DNA of 64,000 bases from Ampelomyces quisqualis (GCA_018398575.1 JAGTXZ010000014.1:186001-250000), one strand, 5' to 3'. Positions 34,916-47,693 are shown, counted from the first letter of the stretch. Program-made: numbers and translations. Notes: generated by a model not told the origin, from the sequence alone.

Positions 34916-35504
34916 CGCATTATTTCGTGCTGAATAGGCGGAATTGAAGCACAATACGCTCACAACGCCATCAGGTACTCCGTAATTAAAAGCAGCAAAG
35001 GCCCGTGCCGTTGGTTGAGCCGCGGCGCGAATCATGATATCGTCCGACATTTTCCATGTTCCAACTAGCGTGCATCGACTTTCCGTAGACCCTGCCATGC
35101 CTGGCCCATTAACCGATGGCAGTCGACACGTCCGCTACTTATTATATGACAGTTGTCTTCAGCTAGGGCACTCGGAAATTTTTCCAGAAGCCGGTCTAGC
35201 AAAATCGCCATAGAATAAGTCGCGATGAAAGTATCTTCTCACAATGTTCCTCCAGCGTAAGCTGCAAAACTAACCCCTCCATCTGACCCATACAAAACGC
35301 GTGCAAAACCACAGGCTAGACTTCTTTGCGAACGCAATAGACGCTTGCGAGTTCCCAGACCGTCCCTCTATACCACTGACTCCTTAGTGAACCATCATCT
35401 ACCAGGTTCTTGCTTTCCGAAACCACTGCCATCTGCTGCGTCGCCCATGCAGCCCCCTGTATGCTTGCACAATTGGCCAGTCCATCATTGTAGAGAATGT
35501 ACGC
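34916..35504. other. Spacer between MCP2-like and PHO81 genes
   Basis: Both flanking genes are on the minus strand, so this holds the kinase promoter and the PHO81 3' UTR. A TACTCCGTA nonamer lies at 34976-34984. No independent coding frame was seen. Confidence 0.45.
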
Positions 35505-38500
35505 CTACATGTCCATGGTTTCAATGAAGCACAGCACGCCGTTGCCCCGCAAGTAGCCATCAACCCCATCCGGAGTCGCTTGCCGGCAAGGCTGGGCAAT
35601 CAATGCTTTCGACAGAGTACTGCTGTCTTCGGGAGAATCGGTAATGTCTGAAACAAGAACGAGGCCCGCAGTTTTGATGGATTCAATGAGAGCGGGCGCA
35701 AGAGCCTAGACGGCGTTAGCATTGTCGCTTGCGACGAGCGCTGACTTCAAACTCACCAGTAGACGCGAGCTACAGATCAGGCCCATCAAGTTGTTGTCCC
35801 TAGCAATCTGCACTGCTTCTTTGACCGAAGTGGTAGTTCGTCCGCTACTCCGGACTACGTGTGTTAATCCGGGTGGAGATTGGGTGGTGTCTGCGCCGAG
35901 TTCGTTGCATAGCAGAACTGGGTCTATATTTCGCGTTAGTATCCGTCCACCCATGGATGACCAAAGACCTACAGTTTGGTTGCTTCCAGTTCAAGACCGT
36001 GCAAATATCTTGGTTGAATGAGCTGAATAGCACACTCCTCAATGTACCATCTATCTCCCCAGCTCCTTGCTCCCGAAGCAATCGCGCATGCTCAAATACG
36101 ATTGTCAAAATCCTGTCCGCAAAGTCATTCATGTCATGTGTTGGACCCAGCTTGAGTCTCTCCTCCTCAAGCCGCGAGGGGAATAGAACATGTAGCTCCA
36201 CGTGGATATGTACGGGCAGCAATTGCAAAGCGTCCTTCAATGTGATAAAAGAAGAAGCCAAAGCTTGGTAGATCGAAGGGATGTCGTTCGAGGTAGCGTG
36301 GTTCAGTGCAGTAGCAAGCTGAGCAGCGGTCAAGGCGTGCTGATGTGTACCAATAGCCGCGAACTGTTCATAGGTAAGGATGTTGACAGGAACTTCGAGC
36401 CCTTGGTAGTTGATCTTCCATCGCGGATGAAGTACTGGAACACCATCTGCGGTGAGCTGCACAAATAAGCGAATGTATTCGCCCGACAGGCTTGAGCCAG
36501 TGATAAGAGTATGAGGTTGCGAATCCAGCTGGCTAGTAGCTTTCCAGTACGTGGCGAAATGCGTAATCTCTAGAGGTATGCCGTGGAACGGCTTCACCAC
36601 CTGAAAATCAAATGTCACGCGGCCTATCGAACGGAGTCTTGGGTCGAACAATTCAAGGTGCCATCGGCCTGTGCTTTTTGATCGGTCGGTGAAGACCTTT
36701 GATGAAGCTACGCTACGTGCAATGACTTTCGATCCGATCGTTGGATATATGTCGAAATCTATCGAGAACGTATCGATGTTCTCGATTTGGAATGAAATGA
36801 CCTTGAACTCATCCTGTATAGGCAGGAGTACATTCCTTGGTATGAGATCCGAACTCTTCGAAGATATTGTAAGTCTCGCGGCGGGGTACTTTTGCTCGTC
36901 GTAGAATCGTATGGCGTCTTTACCGACCTTTTCGAAGTTGATGACAACAAAGGTCTTCGTGTCCAAGAAGTTATGTCCGTATCTTCGGAATGGGATAATC
37001 GGTGGTGGCAGGATGAATTCGGGAATGCCTTCGATGTCGCTTTCGAGGTCTATTGGCCCAGGCAATGAGCTTGAAATGCTCTGAGAAGGTCTTTGTGGTG
37101 AGGCCTGCTTCTGTGTCATTAGTCCTACTCCACGTCCCACGGAAGCCAGGAGCCTCATGCACTCTAGATGTCCCTCCCAAGTCGCATAGTACATTGCAGA
37201 CAAACTCTTCTCATCGACAATGTCAACGTCTACACCACAGCGTAGTAGCGTCTGAAGGCATTCAACATGCCCTTCGCTTGCTGAGTGGAAAAGTGGTGTC
37301 CACTGGTACAGCCTGTCAGGCTGGTTCAGGTTTGCGCCGTACTTTTGCAGCATGAGGAGCATCTCTGGGGTCTTTCCAGACCTTGCGACCAGGTGTTGAG
37401 GGTAGAGGCCTTCAGCATCTGGAAGCATTTCCGCGGAACGCTTCAGAAGGAGTTCGAGGACCTCGAGGGACGCGTACTGGCAGGCCAAGTTCAAGGGAAC
37501 ATGCTCTCCAGGTCCCACGCGCGTGATATCGGCACCGTTTACCAGAAGCAGCTGCACGCAAGCGAGTTTCGAGTGCACGATTGCGTGAATGAGTGGGGTG
37601 AACCTGTCTTGGTCGCGGAAGTTTATGGTCTCTGGAGCAGCTTTGATCATTTCAGGTACCAGTTCTACATGCCCATGCATGCATGCGTAGTGCAATGGTA
37701 ACCGACCGTAGACGTCCGTTGTGTGTATGTCGACGTCGCTATTTAGCCCGAGCTGGAGTATATCTAAGCGACCTTTGATAGCAGCCTTGTGTAGGCAATT
37801 CCGCTCGTTGATCTCATCATCCTGCTTGAGATCGACAAGATTGGAGTCAAGAAGAATCTTTAATGCTGGCTCTGGGGCGTCGGCGACGGTACTAAGGAAT
37901 GCTCGGGAAATGTGTTCGCGCGCATCGGGTAGAGTCGACAAACGCGCAAGACATTCATCGATCTTGCTCAAGTTTGCGGTGTTGATAGCTTGTATGAATT
38001 GATTGTCGAGCTCAATTCGTGCCTCGAATGCAGGTTCAGACACTCTGGGCTCAGCTGTGGCGAGCGGCGCTTGCATGCCTTCGCCCTCCGCCCATCCCGA
38101 GAAATCGAGGATAGCCTGTGTGGCTTGGTCGGATAGAACGCTGATGACCTCACGGTTGAAGCATGGCTGCACTTCGACAGCTCTTGAAAGGTAGAGCTGC
38201 TTTTCCCTGGACTAGCAATATATCAGCCAGCTTCGAAAAGTGCGCAGAGTATGGCGGGCGTACTTTGGATGTTTTGTCCCACTGAAAACATTAGCATGAA
38301 TGCGGTATGCCGGAAGGAGGCGGTGTCAAACCTTTTTGAGAATCTTAGAAAACGCAGTTTCGTTCACCTCGACGAATTGCTGGATCAGGTCAGCCTCGGC
38401 GATCCCCAATGTGCCACTGGGCCAATCACCTCCAACTTGTTGAGATCGATGCTAAACTGCTTTAGTCCTTCCTCGAGTGCAATATACCGCGACGAAGTCT

Positions 38501-39109
38501 TGGAGATAGATTGAGGATGTTGCTGCATTACTCGCTTCTTATCAAGAAGCGTGGAGAGGCGTAACTGCAGCTGCGTTCACGGTGAGTAAAAATGGCAAAA
38601 TATGAGCCGAAAAAGCCTACCTCTGCCTCTTTCTGCAAATAGAATGTGTTGACTTTCTCCAGTTCACGTTCCTAGTCTTTGAGTGAGATGCGCACACGAA
38701 CAAGCAATATCATGAGCCTACCACTCGGAAGAAGAATGTGGCCTTGTTCGCCTGGAGTGAGGTCTGTGGATCCAACGAGTCACTTCCATGGCTGCTGTCG
38801 CCGAGTGGAGGAATTACTGGCGTAGCGCTGAGCCTCTTGATGAGCTACAGGATATCAGCCGTTGATGAGGATTGATCATAGGCAGGAATGCCGAATAGCA
38901 CCTTCTTGAGCGCTTTGTAGTCCACAAAGCTGGCGGCATATTCTGGGATTTCCAGTTGCCGTTTTTGGATGTGCTTGCCAAACTTCCTGGAGAAGCGTGC
39001 CGAGTCAGTAGAGTCTTCTTCGGATGCGAATTTAGTTGATGAGGTCGTCTTCTTCAACACCACGAGCGGGCGGGATTGCAGAGGCTCCACAGGATAGCAA
39101 GACGTACAT
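35505..39109 (-). CDS. pho81/nuc-2: PHO81/NUC-2 phosphate-sensing CDK inhibitor (SPX-ankyrin-GDPD)
   Basis: Ten-exon minus-strand model: 39108-39109, 38902-38986, 38722-38844, 38621-38671, 38430-38570, 38332-38379, 38264-38281, 35973-38211, 35757-35923, 35505-35705; 1024 residues. The initiator codon is split: AT at 39109-39108 joins G of exon 2 to give MKFGKHIQKRQLEIPEYAAS, the canonical SPX start. The SPX domain covers about 1-175 with basic phosphate/inositol-pyrophosphate-binding lysines (KALKKLIKRL). Ankyrin repeats cover about 270-515 (GRLPLHYACMHGHVEL and others). A degenerate glycerophosphodiester-phosphodiesterase-like region forms the C-terminus, ending ETMDM. In Neurospora and yeast this protein senses phosphate and inhibits the PHO80-PHO85 cyclin/kinase, freeing the NUC-1/Pho4 activator. 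Exon 7 is a microexon of only 18 nt. Two donors are unusual (GTGCTA, GTTTGA). Confidence 0.92.
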
Positions 39110-40560
39110 TGTGCTAGAGATAGGAAGAAACTCTCTTGCGGTGCTTTTGGAGCCTTAACGGCAATGCGCAGTGATGCACAAGTGACAGATCCTGGTCTTC
39201 CTTGTCATGCAGAACTGACCATACACGGGGTGCAATGACAGGTGTGTCGTCGGTAGGAGACGCTTATTTGGCAGCCAATCAGGAAAAAGAAACAAACGCA
39301 GGTGAGACTGCTTTGTGACAAGTTTGGAAATGGACGTGCGTCGTTGGTGAAGAGTCAAATAGTGAGCTCACTCGCAGCTTGCCGTAGGCGCCGGCCTTCT
39401 CACAGTGAACAAGTAAATCCAGTGGCTCGCGTAGGTTTTCGCCGGCCGATGGTTAGCAGAGACTTGCAAGACGCTGGCTGAGGGGCCAGACTGTACAATG
39501 ATGCCGAGGGGTTATTTAGAGAGGGTCACGAGACGCTGCATACCGTGGCCGTGGAGAGCTGTAATGGCCATGTCGTTGAGAGCTTGATAGAACCAGCGAA
39601 TTAGAAGCCGCGGTTTCGCCACGGGTTGCCAGAGCTCTCAAATCCCCCGACCTGAGAATTCGCTAGGCGTTGACAGGGGGCAGGGGCAGCAGTCAGAAGT
39701 GGAGACTCGGCCGAACCTTGGGCAAGAGTTTGAATGTTGTGAAGGCAAAAAGTCGGCCAGTTGAGAATTCAAAGTGGCAGTCCTGCTTACATAAGGCTGC
39801 CGCTAGCCTTTGCTTGGTAGTTATTCTAGCCGGTGCGGAATGAACCACCTCTACAAGGCTGCACACAGCCACCAAACACGCAGGGCCCCGCTATCATGAC
39901 GATACGCACTATGAGATGAGTACCAGACGTTGCGGCTGGTGGATCGTGGGAGGTTGTCGCAGGATCTTGACAGCAATGAGGCAGAAGATCAAATGCCGGC
40001 CTGAAGCTTGGCATCTTGCAGCATTTTCGTTCATACTACTCCGTATGACAATGCTGCATCTGGAGTGAGACGGGCCCCGGAAGACCACATGGGCTTAGTT
40101 GCCACAATCCTGGATCGTTTTTTTTGTAGACTTCATCACATATGACAAGTCATGGTGAAAGTTCAAAGTATACATAGGCTTCTGTTCTGTGCCCTAATGG
40201 CGATGCTTGTAAACGTTCATTGCATCTGCCAATCCACCTATACTTTTCGTTCTGAGTTCAAGCAAGATTGACTCAAACAAAACATGTGTCCATGCATTAA
40301 ACGAGCCGGAAAAGGTGTATAGGGTATTAGACCGCTTGAAAGAAACCAAATACACAGTCTGGAAACACATGGCGCAACACATGCAGCCTCCTCGGTCCAA
40401 CGCGGCACAGCCGTCGAGTGTGTCCAGCTCAGAGGCTATAAACATTCCAGCCGTCAAGCTCGGCTGAGCGTCTGCGGTGGGATGGCCCGTCACCAGTGGT
40501 GCTGTGTTGGAGATCGAACGGCGTGCGCGTGGCGACATTCGGGTCCAATTCGACATTGAG
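39110..40560. other. Upstream region of PHO81, downstream of CRM1
   Basis: This 1.45-kb spacer holds the PHO81 promoter and 5' UTR and the CRM1 3' UTR. I looked for a CACGTG (Pho4/NUC-1) site and saw none. A TACTCCGTA nonamer is at 40037-40045. Open frames are short and unrecognised. Confidence 0.45.
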
Positions 40561-43500
40561 TCACAATTCGTCATCGTCCATCTCAGATGGCTTTAGAAGA
40601 CCGCCGACCTTCAGGGCCCTTTCACGCTCCTCCTCCTTTGCTTTTGATGCAGCTTGCTCGCGCTCTTCCGCGAACAGCTCAGCGTTGTCGCCAGAGAACT
40701 CTTTCAGTGAGATGAGAAAATCGCGTAGGATGATCTTAAATCTATTAAGATCCGAGTTGGTGGCGAAGAGACCATCGATGAATGAAGCGATTTGCGCGCT
40801 GAGTGGAGTCAGTACATTAAGGGAAATATACGTCAAGGATTTCTTACGTCTGTAGGTTAGGGAACGCAGTCGCCAGCAGATTGCCAACGAAATTCCGGAG
40901 GAACTCCTGATTTGGTGTGCCTGCGGGCGCCATATCTGGTGATGTGTAGATTGGTCCCTTCAGCTTGTCTGAGTCGACTAGCCAGAACATCTTGGCAAGC
41001 AACATCGACTGGGACTTGAACCCAGCCTTATGGTCGCTATCAGTGACGACAAAGAAGACGTCCTGCAATATAGTCGTGTAGAAGGTCTGGAAGAAGGCAT
41101 TACAAGTCTGCTCGTCGGTATCGGCCATGTTAGAGACCAGCTCGAAACACATCGAGAGACCGGCGCTCTCTACTTCGCGGTTGTCGTGCTTGCTGGCCCA
41201 CATGCACGAGTCGATGACAAATTTGAAAGAGCGGGCATCGAGCCTCAACAGTGCAGGGAAGCAGCGCAGGTTGATAGTCCGGAGAAGCTTGAAGAACTCG
41301 ACACGATGCTCTGGGTACTCGGAGAAATCCTTGTTGATCATGTCCAGCGTGCATTCAAAAACGCTGTCCATGATATTAATAATCTGGTCTTCCATCATGC
41401 TCTGCGCATAGTTAGCAATAGTCAAACGATAGCTAAACGAGTCCGATCATGTGTTTGCTCAGACTAGGTCTCCAACGTACATGCAGCTTGTTGACGATCG
41501 TTGTCATCACGTTCAAAACCTCAGCCTCTCGGGCATCCGGGACATTATTCTTGTAGTCGATCAGAACAGCTTCGAGCAGTTTTGGTACAATGTTGTTGTG
41601 AATCATTTCAAGATCGTCCGCCTTCTCCACATAGGTGTTAATGAGCTTGAGAATCTCCTTCTTGATCGTTCGGAGACCGCGGACTTTTGGCATCTTTGTC
41701 GCAATGTTACCTGAGCATGTTAGTCTGGGTTATGTAGATAAACGTTTATGGCACTCACCCTCTCGTTGAACAGCCTCATCAATCAGCTGGGAACTTGCGC
41801 GGTACATGGTAAGCATATCAAAGTAGATTCGTCCAATCTGGGGGTAGAAATAGGATCCTATTGAGCCACAGGCTGCGACGTTCGTCTTCATGATGTTCCC
41901 GACAATTTTGATAACTTCAGAGTCCTGCAGACAGGCAGGATTCTGGTTCGCTTGTGCAATGATGTTATCCCACTGCAATGTATTAGCCCAAATAGTAGTC
42001 TATGTCGCAAACTGCACTTACAGCCGAATTGGGTAACGCCATCAAGTCCGCAATCAAACGCTCCTGCATACCTTTCTGCCCTTGAGCGCTGATCATGTAA
42101 CCGCAGGCTTCGTAGAAAGTATGCACCTGCTGGGGTGAAAGATCCGCAGAGATCTTTCGCAAGTTCCGCACAATCTCGTCGATGAAGGGCTCCGCCTCGC
42201 CTGGCTGCAGTGCAACAAAGTGTCGACGACATTTGTTCGCAATCTTGATAAACGTGTCGCAGGCCATGTCCTGGACTCCTTCGTGTGTTTCGTGCATAAA
42301 CTCAAAGAGCTTGTTCACCACCGTCTTGAGGAACTTCCAGTGTGCCTTCAGGAATCGCGGGTATTGGCCAACGATATACATAATGTTGCTGGCAACCACA
42401 GCCTTGTTGTCCTTTCCACGTTTCATCTCTGTCAAGCCGAGGAGGTCCTTGATCACCGTGACTAAGAAGCGTTTCTCCGTTTCTTCGTTCATGGCGCCGG
42501 AGATCGATCCAATGGCCCAGCATAAGGTGTTGCAATTTGCCCATGACCATTCGGTTCCATCAACCTGCCGCGCCAACTTTTCGGACATTATTTGCTCAGT
42601 ATCCGTAACGTCCAGATGGGTGAGGAAGACCAGACATTCACGAGTCGACTTGTAAAGCTGGATTGTGTCGCTCTCCTTGACGAACTCACGCACGATTTCA
42701 CCTTCATCGTTCTCGACAATCAAAACCTCTTCGGGCCTCACCATCTTCTCGATCATGACCGTCCGCAAATTCGACAGGATTTCCGTGTACTTGTTCTTAC
42801 GAAGCGGGTAGTTTGCCATCATGTTAGAATCGCGGGCGGCGCTCTGAGCAATGCCCATGTTGATGAGCGGGTTCGTGTCGGTAATCGGAAGAGCTTGCAT
42901 CTCATCGTACAGCTCGGAGACAAGCTTTGTCCAGTATTCCAAGCAGATCTTGAAGATCTCACGGTCATCAATTTGACTTATCCGGATAAGATAGAAGTGG
43001 CCATGTGTAAGAAAATCCCTGTTCATCAGATTCTCAATGACGTTGAGATGCATCGTGAAGAAGTTGGTGAGGAAAAGAGCGAGGTTCAGCACAAACTCTT
43101 GGTCCCTGCTATTGCTCGATGCATATGTGCTCTTCAAATCCAGTGAGAGCGGAATGATCTTCGAAATCGCAGTCAAGGTCTCAGTGAACATGGAAACGAG
43201 CTTGTCGTCGTAGGCAGGTTCGGTATGAAGGCCGGCGATTTCCGTCAGGCACTTCAACGTGATGTTGCGGAAATCGGGCACTTCGAGGAAGCGGCTTCGC
43301 AGGGTCTCGATCAAGCTTTGGCCGCTTGGGGGCGTCTCGAAGATGTAACCCAATGGAATCCAGTTGAGGAAGCGCAACAAAGTCTCGAGGGTTGCCTTGA
43401 TAAGCGATGCCTCAGTGGCCGTTCGCAGCACCTCTGAACACAACTGGTAGATGGATGTGAACTCGTCGCACATGCTCTGCTTCAGCTCCCTTCGCTTTGA

Positions 43501-44223
43501 CGAGGTCATCTGCTCTTCCGAGTAGTCGAAAACCTCTTCGGAGAGGAGTCGCAGAATGACCATGTTGTTCTCACATATGCCCAAGCTGCTGTGGCACGAC
43601 GATATAATCTCGTTGATGAAGGTCGGCCAGTTGTGCGGCCACTCTTGTTTGAGGATGGATACGAGGACGAGGTTCAGCTTGTTAAGGAGGGTACGGTCGG
43701 CACGGCGGCTGTCGTCGTCGTTCGAAAGCTGGATGATGAAGTTTACAACGAAGTTTCGGATACCTGCAGCGGTTAGTAGTTTCTAGTGAGATTTGACGAG
43801 GCGCATACCTTGACATTGATCGCGAGGAAGCACCTTCCACCGCGTCATGATCACATTGTCGAGAACCTGAAGTCCCAAGTCTGCTCGCGGTCAGCATCGG
43901 GCCGGTCAGGCCACTGCTCACGCGCATACGTACATTTTGTTTGGGGGTACTGCGCATCCTGGAGGATCTTGTCGACGAGGAGCCATGCGTCTGGGTTCTC
44001 TTTGAACTGTCAGAGCGTGAGCAGAGTCGTACACAGCAGGGGAAGGGTATACGGCCTACCTGGTTGAGCGTGGCTTGAGCTTGCTTTTGCTACAGAGAAG
44101 CCTTTGTCAGCAGGATTTTCAGTCAATATTAATTCTGGCGGCGGCTTCGACACGTACAGTCTCACCGCGGCCCTCGTAGAAGGCGCGGACCGTGGCGTCA
44201 AGCTCTTCGATTGATAGAGACAT
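40561..44223 (-). CDS. crm1: Exportin-1 (CRM1/XPO1)
   Basis: Nine-exon minus-strand model: 44158-44223, 44060-44089, 43934-44006, 43809-43880, 42022-43763, 41759-41972, 41481-41710, 40848-41401, 40561-40798; 1072 residues, as expected. The protein is a near full-length match to the CRM1 family: an importin-beta N-terminus (QKQAQATLNQFKENPDAWLL), the CRIME region, a central HEAT array (TEWSWANCNTLCWAIGSISG; KAHWKFLKTVVNKLFEFMHE) and a C-terminal acidic tail (KPSEMDDDEL). CRM1 carries leucine-rich NES cargo out of the nucleus with Ran-GTP. The NES-groove residue equal to human Cys528 is Thr525 here (codon ACA at 42432-42430, in DLLGLTEMKRGKDNK), as in Saccharomyces and Aspergillus CRM1, so leptomycin B should bind poorly. 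Exon 2 is only 30 nt. Divergent from the cupin gene. Confidence 0.96.
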
Positions 44224-44815
44224 GGCGGGCTGCAGGGCGGTGGGAAGAGCTCCCGGCGGGTCTTCGGGGCGTGCTTGTATACCAAGAAGCTTGGTGCCAG
44301 CGAAAAGGTTCGACTCTGGAGGGTTGACGCGCGGGGAAGGCGGGAGGACGGGGGCGAAGTGGTCGTCGGCGCGTGCAGAATCGATGCCTTGAGCGGGATG
44401 CGGAGCGGATAGTGGGGCAGGCTGGCGGTGGGAGACTGGCGGGCAGCTTTGCCGAGGAAATTCCGCGACGAGAGGGGGCGGGAGGTCACGGGGCGCAGGG
44501 GGGAAAGAGGTGCCGCGAGCTTGTTGTCGGCGGAAGAGAGCTTTCCGGGCTGAAGTCGAGGTGGGTGGGAGGTTGCGGCGAGCGTGAAGAAGCGCGTTGT
44601 TGGCTGCCGAGCCCGATTCGGCGCTAGCGTCAACAGCTCCACACTGCGCCTGCCGTCTCAGTCTCGGCCTGGGACCTTGTCCCCTTCACCGACACCAAAC
44701 AAGTCTGCCTTGTCGCTTGTGTGCACCGAAACCTCAACTGACTCATCACGCTTCCATTGGAGTGTAGCTGCCCAGCTGCTGGAAGGAACGTCATTCCATC
44801 ATTAAGCTCCTCGCC
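44224..44815. promoter_or_regulatory. Divergent promoter region crm1 / cupin gene
   Basis: The start codons of crm1 (minus) and the cupin gene (plus) are 592 bp apart. A long minus-strand frame runs through the region but lacks a convincing ATG and reads into crm1 out of frame, so it is probably 5' UTR and chance openness in GC-rich DNA. Confidence 0.5.
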
Positions 44816-45526
44816 ATGACACTCACAGACCCCGAGCAGTACCCTCTACCGCCGACCACCGACGTGCCGAACAATCCTCTACCGGCTCTGGTATACCGCA
44901 ATGTCCTCCCAAAACCACACTACTCAAAGTCTGCACAAGAGCTGTGTGAGAGCCATGGTTGGGAGAAGCGAGTGAGCTTCCTCATGGCGGAGCACTGAGC
45001 AGATCTGATCTCATAGGGCGAATGGGGCGCCATAACCGTTGCGCACTTTCATCCTAATACGCACGAATGCTACGGTAGGTTCGCGTGAATGTACATCTGG
45101 GCGATGCTCATGATGCACTGCAGCCATTGTGCAAGGCGAATCGCGTCTTGTTCTTGGCCGACCCATACCAGCAGATGGTCACGAATCCGAGGGAGGCGTC
45201 GAGATTGATGTTTCCACCGGCGATGTAGTCGTCGTCCCTGCCGGTGTATCACACCGATCACTCACGTCGAGCGCCGGTTATAGATATATTGGCGTGTACC
45301 CTGAAGTAAGCGCTGGGCTGATGTGACTGGCGTACAGCCATGGCAGAGCACATCGTTGACCATCCTCCAGACGGGACCAAAGTGGCGCAATAACTACTGC
45401 AAAGGAGAAGAACCTATCGAAGACCTCAAAAACGAGATTGCCAAGGTGGGGATTCCAGAAGAGGATCCGGTGTATGGTGCCAATGGACCGTTGGTGCGCA
45501 TTTGGAAAGCTGCAGGAAGAGCCTAA
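44816..45526 (+). CDS. Small cupin-fold protein
   Basis: Four-exon model: 44816-44971, 45017-45074, 45124-45305, 45371-45526, giving 183 residues. Donors are GTGAGC, GTAGGT and GTAAGC, and every junction keeps the frame. The cupin beta-barrel is clear. Motif 1 is HFHPNTHECYAIVQGESRLV, with the metal-ligand set H-x-H...E seen as HFHPNTHE; motif 2 is GDVVVVPAGVSHRSL, with the last ligand His. The C-terminus GPKWRNNYCK and then DPVYGANGPLVRIWKAAG matches a group of uncharacterised fungal and bacterial cupins of about 160-190 residues. Such single-domain cupins are usually metal-dependent oxygenases, isomerases or binding proteins; no substrate can be named. Confidence 0.85.
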
Positions 45527-47693
45527 TTAGCCATACCTGTCTACGAAGGACTTGCAATCGTGATGGCATTATTGTGTCGTGTTGATCGCATTCTTATTTG
45601 GAAACGGCTTTTATTAGCACAACAAGCACGTGATCTCGTACAGTCGTCGACTAGCACTACTACTTATGTCTCCTTGTGTCTTCTTTACGCTGACGTCAGC
45701 TGTTATTTCTTGGCTTCCCCTTTCAACCCCGACACCGACGTTTCAGAAGCACGTACCTCTCCTCTCCCATGCCAAGTACGCTGTTGAAAAGCACATTATT
45801 GACGAACATCTGTGGGCTATCCTTACATGATCCGCGAACCACGTCTTATGATATCAAACATTTCACACTACTCCTCTGGAATCTTCTCAGCCTGAGCACG
45901 TGGTTTTCGGCTTACACAAGTACGACTGGTGTCGATTGATAATATGGGGTAGATTGGCGCATTACAATACACCAGTTACTTTGGACTCTCCCGCGCGGCG
46001 TACACAACTCTCTTTTCTCACATGCTTAGAGTACATCGTCTTTTACTCTGTCGCTGAGAATGTTCGTTGCATGTTGTTTTTTATCCTGATTAACTTTGTG
46101 CAACTACTTGTTTATCATAGCTTGCTCCCTCAAGCGATTGTAAGTAATTGTTAGGCAATACTGTGGGAGATTGATTGGGGTAGGTAGCTAGATGAGTTAA
46201 CATTGAGAATTAGCCCCACAGCTCTAGTCTACTTAGCTTTTACCTGACGCGGCTGGGAGGACAGCAGATTGGGAGCTCCCTAGAGACAATGTCCCGTTAC
46301 GTGCTTGTCAGTGTGCGCAGCAAGGGCGACACTGTCTAAAAAGAGCGTTGGCAAAAGCTAGACTACTGCAGCTCTTTTCAGAGAGGCTCTTCTTGGGCCA
46401 CGGCCATCCACTTACTTGTTTGGGTTAATTGCAACTTTGCTACTCCGTAATTTGTGCGGCACTGTTATGTGCGGTATGGTACCCTAAGGTTCCTAGGGAG
46501 AGCACGGCCCGGAACCTATCCCCTAGCGTCCGTGTGATCGTAGTCGAAGAAGCGGGATCAGCGTATCGTATTAGTGTTAGGTTTTTAAGCAAAATCAGGC
46601 ATGATCTTGTGATGATTTTGCGTCAAAGATAGAGATATTTACTGTGTAGTCATGTGGAAGATGAGATATGTAAGCTCGCGCTAAGGGAATGTCACTGTTT
46701 AGGTGCGGGGAAGTGTTATTGGGACCTATGCTCAAAAGTGTGCCATTCATTTCTACGGAGTACTAGGTGGGCGACTCCTGCTTGCGGAAAGTTCTACTGC
46801 AGGTTGTCAGGACTGATGAAAACCCGAGTGAATTCTACAATGCTGAATCAGCTATTTTCCCACCCAGAAAATGCCTATGCACTATGTCCCAATTCAAAGC
46901 TTGTGACAACGTCCCTCTGCCCCAATTCTCCGCTTTTGAAGCTCATTTTTTGGTCTAAAGTTATACCATAAGGCTTTGAAGCCTCTACGACAGCAGTTTT
47001 TGCTATTTTTGACTGCCACGAGTAGCGCCTCTATTTAAAACGTTACCCGCCGCAATACTGCTGTTTTAGAGGCTCTAGATATTGTGAGACGCGCTAGCTT
47101 GACGATAAAGGGCGTGTAAGCTACCTAAATACGTCTATACAACTACCCTATAAGATATTGGCTAGGGAATTGCCTATGAACGCTGTGCCTAACCTGGCTA
47201 ACGAACTGCTACCAGAACGGGCTTAGTGTTCCAAAAATACTCCGTACAAGCAAACATTTTCTATTATATCCTTGATACTCCGTCGGTTTTTCATCGGTCT
47301 TGCTAGGCTGCAGTAGCTAATGAGAGGCCTCAACCTACGGCCCGTTAACCTTAATCTTAGCCGTACTAAAGTCACTGGCAGCACACCCGAATTGTCACCA
47401 CAGTGAGTAGCCTTCTCTAGCGCATAACGTAGCATAATCTAGCGTGGCCATTAATAGTCCTAGACTCCTAGTACGGCCGGTTGGCTACGCTGCCGCCCAA
47501 CTCCCAACAAAGCGATCGAGACCTTGGATCTTGAAAATCTTCCCCGCATAGACGTCTCTTGTGGCTTCCCATCCATGTAACTGCCCCTATGGTACTACCT
47601 AGTGCGGCACAGATGAATATATCTCTAGCTCTGCATCCGATATCCTGTCCAAAATCTTGACACCACCGCATCTTTACCTTCACACCAATAATC
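45527..47693. other. Gene-poor stretch with decayed, transposon-like DNA
   Basis: No intact gene was found. From about 46980 to 47470 the sequence is AT-shifted, rich in CTA/TAG steps and stop-laden. Some stretches read like protein when stops are ignored (around 46970-47100), as expected of a RIP-mutated element, but I cannot name a family. TACTCCGTA nonamers occur at 46441, 46754 and 47238, an unusual local density. Confidence 0.4.

Noticed and set aside
39110..40560. Pho4/NUC-1-type CACGTG element upstream of PHO81
   Set aside because: I searched by eye for the site and found no exact copy.
44010..44642. 210-codon minus-strand frame across the crm1 start region
   Set aside because: It has no ATG start and overlaps the first crm1 exons out of frame; composition is Pro/Ser/Arg-rich as expected from GC-rich 5' UTR.
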